27,089 bases of DNA from Legionellales bacterium UBA4759 (GTDB lineage: Bacteria; Pseudomonadota; Gammaproteobacteria; Legionellales; Legionellaceae): assembly GCA_002403515.1 (NCBI GenBank), contig DHHZ01000007.1, forward strand, positions 1 to 27,089. Direction: 5' to 3'. Of the stretch, positions 16,096 through 22,400 are shown in pieces; position 1 is the first letter of the stretch, and every line of letters begins with the position of its first letter. The translations under genes and the position numbers were made by a program. The notes under the pieces are model-generated. The model saw nothing but the letters and a program-made list of their open reading frames with translations, ran no database searches and was not told the DNA's origin.

Positions 16096-16398
16096 TTAAA
16101 TTAGACCACTTATACCATGTTTTTTTACAATATTAAGTAATTTTAGAATAGCGCCATGTGCATGGCGTTGTCCTTGCTCAAGGCTTTTAATCATTGCTGG
16201 ACTGACATTTAAATATTTAGCAAACACCGCCTGACTTAAGCCTTGTTTTTCTCTTAATTTTTGAATCTCATCACCAGTAAACTCGTACAATATAGGAAGC
16301 TCATCATCAGTAAGATTTTTTAATGTTTTTTTGTCAATGATGTCTGCTTTATAGAGTTCTTGAGCTAAATCATTAATGGTGTCCTGAATTTTACTCAT
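16096..16398 (-). CDS. Xre/HigA-type antitoxin, solitary
   Basis: This 100-residue protein has an N-terminal dimerisation-like part and an Xre helix-turn-helix at about residues 44-80: EIQKLREKQGLSQAVFAKYLNVSPAMIKSLEQGQR. This composition and the spacing (acidic stretch, TGDEIQKLR entry, SLEQGQR end) match HigA/NadS antitoxins of RelE-type toxin pairs. The ATG at 16398 is preferred over the one at 16404 because AGGTGA lies six bases before it. In this family the toxin gene normally comes first with a short overlap; here only a decayed remnant of one is found upstream. The protein could still act as a repressor. It lies about 490 bp from the proposed nic site on the leading side, a place where mobile elements often carry stability genes. 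Confidence 0.8.
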   Translation of the reverse strand: MSKIQDTINDLAQELYKADIIDKKTLKNLTDDELPILYEFTGDEIQKLREKQGLSQAVFAKYLNVSPAMIKSLEQGQRHAHGAILKLLNIVKKHGISGLI

Positions 16399-16604
16399 TT
16401 TCATTCACCTCATAAAGTTTGCCCATACTAATTAATTTTTCAATTTTTGTATCACTTATATGAATCATTATATAAGAGAGTTATTTTAATTTAATTTAAT
16501 GAATTCATTTTTAATTTCTATTAAATCTCTAGCATTTAGATTGCTTTTTTTAGCTTCAGCGCAAAATTTTTTTTATTTTTAAATGCTACATATTTCTTCT
16601 TGTA
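16391..16604 (-). pseudogene. Decayed RelE/NadR-type toxin gene remnant
   Basis: Three short pieces in different frames, in the right order, resemble the C-terminal half of a RelE-type toxin that pairs with HigA-like antitoxins. They are KKKYVAFKNKKNF (from 16604), then AKKSNLNARDLIEIKNEFIKLN ending at a TAA at 16486, then ISDTKIEKLISMGKLYEVNENE ending at 16391. They match the usual order of a VAF strand, the AKxxxxN motif with its ELxxLK helix, and the tail ending in GxLxEV. The last piece overlaps the antitoxin start, as in intact pairs. Stops and frame changes between the pieces mean no functional toxin. The N-terminal half is not visible. Confidence 0.45.
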
Positions 16605-16683
16605 TATTACATTGTATTATACTTGTGTTGAGTAAAAAAATCAATATTTGTTTTTAATTATTGTTTTTAATTGGATTTTTACT

Positions 16684-16764
16684 ATCGTATTTCCCACAGG
16701 GTCAACAGGGCTATTCGCCTATTTTTTTAATGGCTCCTGCCCTATTGACTTGTGGAAAAACGAT
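16684..16764. repeat. Long imperfect inverted repeat (hairpin) on the leading side of the putative oriT
   Basis: Arms of about 28 and 26 bases (16684-16711 and 16739-16764) are complementary with a few mismatches and small indels around a 27-base loop. Both arms carry TTGAC outward-facing, with GCCCT on the inner side and ACGAT on the outer side. The position is about 115-200 bases beyond the proposed nic, on the side that would enter a recipient first. A folded single strand here could present a -35-like TTGAC in double-stranded form, like the single-strand promoters of F-type leading regions. A transcription terminator is another option, but no U-tract follows. Confidence 0.55.
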
Positions 16765-16878
16765 GAGCAAGATCAGCTAATCATTAATGGAAAATATTTT
16801 GCTGACGCTTGAAAATCAAAACCTATTTTTAGGGGAAACTACTCCAGATAATTAATTAAGAAATAAGATGTTTTTTAA

Positions 16879-16905
16879 CCCCACACACCTTTCGCATTAA
16901 AATGC
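16879..16905 (-). other. Candidate origin of transfer: nic-proximal inverted repeat and nic-like sequence
   Basis: On the minus strand, GCATTTTAATGC (16905-16894; 5-bp arms) is followed four bases later by GGTGTGTGGGG (16889-16879). In F-family oriT a short inverted repeat is directly followed by GTGGGGTGTGG with nicking before TGC. By analogy the cut would fall within GGTGTG/TGG near 16883. The phased repeats and the TraM-like gene lie on the 5' side of this strand, which is the polarity seen in F. The site matches F only in part, and short motifs are easily found by chance. Confidence 0.45.
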
Positions 16906-17060
16906 TGTCATGTAAGAAGCTGATTTTATGAATTTTTTTGAAAAAAGACATGGAATTTTTTTAAACTTCAATTTATGCCGTCTTTTAAGACACTTAGCTT
17001 ATCTTTATTTCAAAAACAAGGTTTTATTTTTTTCTTTGTGTTTAAATAAAGAGCCGAAAC

Positions 17061-17285
17061 TGCATCACCACTACATCATATTTGATGCACCACTGTATCA
17101 GATAAGTTAAAGGTGCAGGAAAAGCCTTGATTATAAGCTGATGCACTACTGCATCAATGCTGCATCACTACTGCATCTGTTTTTTTAAAAAATATTTCAT
17201 TTTGTTTTTACTACATCAGTTGTGCATCACAATTACGAGAGATATAATCATAGACTGCATTAAATGCTGATGCAGTGCTGCATCA
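17061..17285. repeat. Helically phased array of TGCATCA/TGATGCA heptads (relaxosome or operator sites)
   Basis: Eight exact copies of TGCATCA in either orientation start at 17061, 17083(-), 17139(-), 17150, 17161, 17223, 17268(-) and 17279. Five one-mismatch copies start at 17072, 17094, 17172, 17212 and 17256. Within clusters the copies start exactly 11 bp apart: 17061/72/83/94, 17139/50/61/72, 17212/23 and 17268/79. All would face the same side of the helix, as expected for cooperative binding of a ribbon-helix-helix protein. The array lies directly upstream of such a gene and overlaps its promoter. A sequence with one mismatch to the IHF consensus lies at 17120-17132 between two clusters. 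Confidence 0.85.
17220..17248 (+). promoter_or_regulatory. Promoter of the TraM-like gene, inside the heptad array
   Basis: A perfect TATAAT at 17243-17248 is preceded by a weak TTGTGC at 17220-17225 with 17-bp spacing. The predicted start near 17255 leaves a leader of about 54 bases. One heptad overlaps the -35 (17223-17229) and others the leader (17256-17285), so the gene is probably repressed by its own product. Confidence 0.5.
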
Positions 17286-17308
17286 ATTCAACAAAACAAG
17301 GGAATCTC

Positions 17309-17632
17309 GTGAAAAGAGTTACAATTTCGTTAGATGATGCTTTTTATAAGGATCTTACTAAAATTGCCGAAACTCAGAAGAAAAATCTTTCTTCAGTTAT
17401 TGTCGAAATGGCGTCCGTTGGATACCAATCGGAAAAAGAAAAAGATACTTCAGATGAAAGCCTATTTGTAGATATAGAAAAACACTCATTTAAGTTGATT
17501 ATACAATCCTATGGTATTTTAAGGCAGTTGGCTCAAAAAGAGTTGGGTTATGAGCAGGGTGATTTTGACCAATTGCGTGAGTTAACTCTTGAAAAATATG
17601 AAGCGTTGATGAGACTAAAAAAAGATTTTTGA
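17309..17632 (+). CDS. Ribbon-helix-helix DNA-binding protein, TraM/TraY-like relaxosome accessory
   Basis: A 107-residue protein begins at a GTG (17309) with AAGGGA just upstream. The frame also runs back through the repeat array to an ATG at 17264, but without a ribosome site. Residues 2-38 are a ribbon-helix-helix: the strand KRVTISLDD, then helices FYKDLTKIAETQ and LSSVIVEMASVGY. Residues 50-107 are helical (HSFKLIIQSYGILRQLAQKELGY, then FDQLRELTLEKYEALMRLKKDF), like the tetramerisation tail of F TraM, which also follows an RHH domain. The gene sits next to phased repeats, a candidate nic and the traD/traI operon, so I infer a relaxosome role and autoregulation. An Arc/CopG-type repressor unrelated to transfer remains possible. 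It is convergent with the NlpC/P60 gene, 30 bp away. Confidence 0.7.
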   Translation: MKRVTISLDDAFYKDLTKIAETQKKNLSSVIVEMASVGYQSEKEKDTSDESLFVDIEKHSFKLIIQSYGILRQLAQKELGYEQGDFDQLRELTLEKYEALMRLKKDF

Positions 17633-17662
17633 TTTTTATCACTCATGTCAAAGTATTCAAAA

Positions 17663-18235
17663 TTAAAAAATGACTTCATCAGAAGGCTCATTCTCACAAG
17701 CATTGTATGCAATTTTGGGTGTATACCCATGTTGTAAAAACCATTTAATTTGGTACTGGCTCGATATTACTTTTCCAGGCCGAACAACCGACTCAATCGT
17801 TGTGATATTGTCATTTAAATTGCCAGTGAACATAATGACATGCGCATTTGGCTTCACAAATACATCTCCAACTTTCATTTTAGAAATATCAATTGAGGAT
17901 GTCTGCTGGAAGATTTGGCCTGTACCCCATTTTGTCTTAAGACCCCATATTTTTGAAATGAACCCTGAACAATCAACTCCGGTTGCACAAGATAATAATG
18001 GCGGTATTGCAGTATTAATATTTCCAGCCTTCATCTGCTCAACTTTTCTACTATACATTTCTACCGAATCAAACCCGCCCCAATTATAACTTACTGAAAA
18101 AAGACATTGAGATTGTTCTCCTTCCACCAAAAAAGATGGAACCCTCCGCCCAAGGCAGCTGTTATCATTTTCAATTGCCTCAGGTGGATAGCAATGATAA
18201 AAATATAAATATTGCAAGGCGCGAATAAACATCAT
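17663..18235 (-). CDS. NlpC/P60-family peptidoglycan hydrolase (probably the C-terminal half of a frameshifted protein)
   Basis: From the first ATG this is a 190-residue frame. It contains an NlpC/P60 domain: YNWGG near residue 50, the catalytic Cys89 in TGVDCSGFISKIWG, the MKVGDVFV strand, and the catalytic His132 in NAHVIMFTG. Such enzymes cut peptidoglycan stem peptides and help conjugation machines cross the wall. The frame has no signal peptide and only a weak ribosome site. It is open upstream to 18292 and beyond, through the A9 run that ends the preceding gene (IKKKENALSVLTYVSN). A -1 shift there would join it to the signal-peptide-bearing protein, giving about 564 residues. Independent translation or a true split cannot be excluded. 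Confidence 0.75.
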   Translation of the reverse strand: MMFIRALQYLYFYHCYPPEAIENDNSCLGRRVPSFLVEGEQSQCLFSVSYNWGGFDSVEMYSRKVEQMKAGNINTAIPPLLSCATGVDCSGFISKIWGLKTKWGTGQIFQQTSSIDISKMKVGDVFVKPNAHVIMFTGNLNDNITTIESVVRPGKVISSQYQIKWFLQHGYTPKIAYNACENEPSDEVIF

Positions 18236-18279
18236 GTCTCTAGATTCGCAGTTCTTATTTGAGACATAAGTTAAAACAC

Positions 18280-19356
18280 TCAGAGCGTTTTCTTTTTTTT
18301 TAATACATTTTCAAACTTAGGTAATTTGCTAACCGCTATATTGTTCTTCAATTGAATAAACTTGATATTTTCTTCTTTGGATAAAGGCTGAATGATACTG
18401 AAAAATAAACCGTTTGGTTGGCCCGCCATAAACCAAAGCTCGCCTTCATCAGAAATAGCAATTTGATGTTGCACATAATCATCAGGATGTATTGTTGGCA
18501 ATTGATAAATAGATTGTATTTCTCCAGATTCCAATATTTTAAAAACATATGTCTTAACTGTTTGCGCATTTAAAAATATAGATTGCTCAATCCAAGCTGT
18601 ACCATCTTTATCAACTTGCTCAATACGAGTCCCTGCATTTTTAAATCTATGATTAAGTTTAACTTCCTTATCTCCAATTATTAATGATGGATTATCTCCC
18701 TTTTTAGTTTGATATTTAATTTGATATGTAACTCCATTAACTATTGCTTCGGATTTACTCGCGATCTTACAAGAAAAGCAATCTTGTTTTATGATTTGCC
18801 CATACTGATAGGATTGCGCTTTAATATTTTTTAATAAAGACGGAGCGGGTTTATTGGTTTTGTTAATTTCATCTATTAACGTTGTATTAATCAAGTTGGT
18901 ACGCTTGAAAAAAATTCCATAGTCATCAACAAATGCTTGAGAAATAATGCTATCCAAACTACCTTCTATTTGTTTTTGGTCTACCACTTGTTCATCAATT
19001 TTTACAATAGAAGTAGACAATCCATTATTTGCAAATGCATACAAATTATTATTTCTGTCTCTGATTAATCTTTGATAAAAACCCTTAGGTAATTCAATAT
19101 TTTTTACATATTTTCCAGATTTATTAAAAAATGAAATTTGGCTCCCATCACTATCAAGCACAGCAACAAGCCCTTTAAATACCACAAAATCACTGGGTCC
19201 AAAAGCAGATACTTCTGCCTGCTGGTTATTTGAAATTTTTAAATATGGCGTTTGATTATTTAATTTGAAAACTGTTTCAGCATATGCTGAGTTTATGAAA
19301 GTTCCGAAAAATAAACTTATACCTACCAGAGGCCAGGCTAACTTTGAATTTTTCAT
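18280..19356 (-). CDS. Exported beta-propeller-like protein (N-terminal half of a possible fusion)
   Basis: This 358-residue protein has AAGGA nine bases before its ATG. Residues 1-26 are a clear signal peptide with an AYA cleavage site before ETVF. The rest is strand-rich, with repeats of a propeller type (FVVFKGLVAVLDSDGSQISFFNKSGKYVKNIELP, and ISDEGELWFMAGQPNGLFF near residue 310). It contains a CxxC-like pair in KQDCFSCKIAS. No known family is recognised with certainty. It follows traI by 139 bp on the same strand and so belongs to the tra operon tail. Its end VLKKKKTL lies on an A9 run, immediately followed by a stop, while the overlapping frame continues into the NlpC/P60 domain. A periplasmic location is expected. 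Confidence 0.75.
   Translation of the reverse strand: MKNSKLAWPLVGISLFFGTFINSAYAETVFKLNNQTPYLKISNNQQAEVSAFGPSDFVVFKGLVAVLDSDGSQISFFNKSGKYVKNIELPKGFYQRLIRDRNNNLYAFANNGLSTSIVKIDEQVVDQKQIEGSLDSIISQAFVDDYGIFFKRTNLINTTLIDEINKTNKPAPSLLKNIKAQSYQYGQIIKQDCFSCKIASKSEAIVNGVTYQIKYQTKKGDNPSLIIGDKEVKLNHRFKNAGTRIEQVDKDGTAWIEQSIFLNAQTVKTYVFKILESGEIQSIYQLPTIHPDDYVQHQIAISDEGELWFMAGQPNGLFFSIIQPLSKEENIKFIQLKNNIAVSKLPKFENVLKKKKTL
18292..18298 (-). other. Candidate -1 ribosomal frameshift site (A AAA AAG)
   Basis: The zero frame reads TTA AAA AAA AAG AAA ACG CTC TGA. It therefore holds A AAA AAG in the phase of the E. coli dnaX slippery site, four codons before the stop. After a -1 slip, reading continues as GAA AAC GCT CTG and stays open into the NlpC/P60 domain. 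A small stem (AAAAC/GTTTT) lies just after the site and could stimulate the slip. An inactivating or sequencing indel in the A9 run would look the same. Confidence 0.5.
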
Positions 19357-19495
19357 TGAACTATTTCCTTATATCAATTCGTTCCAACTTAATTGCAGTA
19401 AATTTTGACCGAAAATAAGTTATTATACAAATTCATTTTTCTTTTTTAATTTAAAACGAAATAATCTTTGGCATTCTACAAAAAATTAGCTGATC

Positions 19496-22400
19496 TCACC
19501 CAATTTCCCATTCAGAGTTAATTTTTCTGGAAATATTGATAGCTTCTTTATTGGTTTTTAGTTTTTGCTGGTCTCCATAGTTTTTTATTTCTATCGAATT
19601 CATGATTTGCTCGGATTCATGTTGAGCTTCTCGATTTCGACTAACCACACCATCCTTGATAGTGGCTGCCTCATGAATAAGCCCCAGTTGAGCCTTCACT
19701 TCCCTGAGGCCATTTTGTTGAAGAACATCATTCCAGTCAGTTTTTTGTTTATTTTTCAGAGCATGAGGAGAAATAATTCTGACATTTAAGCCTTGTTTTT
19801 CCAGTGACTCTTTTGCCTTTTGTGTTGTATCCCATGCTGAGTTTTTTGATTTTAAGTCATTGTCAGCCGCAATCACCACCTCTTGTGGAAATTGTTGCTT
19901 GATAAGTTTGCCTAGGTTTTTAAAGTTTGCCACCCCAAATGAAACAATGACGGTTGCTTCTGGATTGGCCATAGCAATGGATGCGGCTGTTTCAGGCCCT
20001 TCAGCAAGGTAAACCGTGCCAAGTTTTTTTCCTTTTTGAATAATGCCACCGCTTCCTTGAATAATTCCTTTAGAAAGCTTTGCTGTACTCATGAATGTAT
20101 TTTTCTTTGCAGTAATCTTGTCTAGGTACACACGTTGAACACCCGTGACTGCCCCTTTTTCATTGTGCGCAGGAATGAGGAGTGCTGGTATTTGATTAGT
20201 TTTTTCATGCAAGCGTCCTTTATCATCAAAGGCCTTCCATTTGGCCCCTACTGGCCAATAGTACATTTGCAAACGCTCTGGATATTGAATGCCTCGATGT
20301 TGCTTAAGATAAGTTTCAGCAAGTGTACCTTTTAAAGACTTGCCACCTGCCACAATACTTTGTGCAGATAGTTGTTTGTTTTTTGCCTCTTCTTTTTCGC
20401 TTGAGTGTGAAAAGGCTGTTATGCGTTCAACGATTTGAAACTTTGTAGCTCCAATACCACTAATACTAGACGCTTCTTTTAAAGCCTCTGAAAAAGACAA
20501 ACCTTTTTCCTGCATAATTGCCTGAATGGGATTGCCTCCTATACCCTTTCCAAAATCATACCAAAAACCCGCCTTTGGTCCTTTAAGAGACACAATCAAC
20601 CCGCCTGAGTAACGCATTTCTTTGGAGTTAACTTCTTTAGGCTCCCCAAAAATAGAACGATAAGTTTGCTCAGGATTGGCGATGAGTGATTCCATGATAA
20701 TGGTGTTATCCAAACGAACATGTTCTTTAAACTTAACTTGAGTATTTTGTTGAGGCTTTTTTAAACTTTCTTGAGAATGACTTGGGTATTGAAGCTGATA
20801 GCGACTGATAAGCGTTTTTTGGGCCTCATTTAATTCAAAAGAATGTTTCCCTAAAGCGTTTTTAAATAATGGGTTTTGAAGAGCAACCTTTTCAACGTCT
20901 TTAGTCAGTTTCGACCAGTCTTGATGCCACTTTTTGGCCTCATCCACATGCATGATGCTCTCTTTTTGAGAAAGCCGAGTCAATAAACCATCTCGTTCAG
21001 CACTTAGTTTTTCAACCTTCGCCCGTCTTTGATGATGGTTTTGAGCGTGAGAATCAATCTTGGCCAAATCCAATTTTTCACAATCTGCAAAAGCAATAAA
21101 ATGAGCAGGACCACTTTTTAGTTGTGCAGCTAAAAAATCTCTTTTCGCAGTAAGTGTTTGAGCTTGAACAAAACTTTTTTCATTTGGCTGGATTCCATCA
21201 CCCTTTTCTTTAAAAATATGTTTCCATGCGGTACTCGCTTGCTTGCTTAAAACCTTGTATTCAAGCACTGTTTTATAGATTTCTTTATCTTCTTTGCTGA
21301 TGTCATTGAAAAAATCTTGTCTGTCGGCAATCTTTAAAATTTGATTAAGCTTTTTTGTATCCGCTCCGAGTTCTTTTATCAATGGGTAGTATCCCTTGAT
21401 ATCTTGCCCAATGATTTTGGCAGCTCTTATTTTTTCTTGAAAATTAGAGGATTGATTAAACGACAAAACATGATTTCTCTTTGATTGTGTCAAAGCTTGT
21501 TTGCTTAAGACATTGTTGTCTAATTTGAAATAATTCATTAAATGATGATATTCATTAGAGCCTGAAATCTTTTCAGCAATTTCATTTCGAGTAACTGATA
21601 AGGTATTTATTTTTTGTGCCAATTCGCTTGGGATATCTTTGCCTTTTTCAAGCAACTGACGGGTGTTTGAAAAATCCTGGTAAAGTTCTTTAGAAATGGT
21701 TTTATAAGTTTTCAGCTTATCAAACATGGCTTTATCTTTTTCACTAAGATTTTCTCTAAATTTCGAATCTTGATAGATACGCGCTTCTTGATTAATTTCC
21801 TGCCACATTTTTTCAATCGGCTGATGAGTTTCACGACTTAAATGATGCAGAAAAATATGTGTTTTTTTAGATTGCTCTTTAAGTTGAAAGGCCAAAGACC
21901 CTTTATCCTTTGTGGTATTGCTAAAAAAGGAACGGGCTTCTTTTTCAGACTTGTATTGCGCAGCTTGTTCGCCAAGCTTTCCAAGTCTTGAAATAGCTCG
22001 CTCTTGCTCTTTTGCAATCTGATACTGTGGCGTATTAAACCGATTTAATTTGCCAATCGAAAAATGTTCTAAAAATGGTTTATGGGACTCAATATTTTGG
22101 GCGATTTGATAAGCCAATTGATTTCTTTGGCTAGACAATTTAAAAAGAATCTGTTGTTGTAATTCCTGCTTATTGCCATTTTTAATTGATGAAAAAGCTT
22201 TTTGGGTTTGCTCGCATAAATTCACATATTGTTTCACAGTTTTAGCTTTCTCTAGCTCTTGAGGATTTAAAGATTTAAAAAGACGCAAAGTCTCAGGTTT
22301 TAATGATGCTTTTTTTCTAAATGAGTTGGGAATGCCAATTTGAATGGCCGCCAAACGCGAAGCTTCAGGAGATTTTGCAATTTGATTAGCATAATACCCC

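Noticed and set aside
16928..17110. 60-residue plus-strand frame next to the repeats
   Set aside because: It has no ribosome site, it runs into the heptad array, and its composition follows the local AT-rich sequence. It is not a credible gene.
17061..17285. CRISPR array or replication iterons
   Set aside because: Units are only 7-11 bp, in both orientations and without unique spacers, so this is not a CRISPR. No Rep gene is seen nearby, while an RHH gene and a relaxase are, so binding sites fit better than iterons.
18262..18290. Terminator between the propeller gene and the NlpC/P60 frame
   Set aside because: The AAAAC/GTTTT stem is weak and AT-rich, and the open -1 frame through it argues for joined expression rather than termination.
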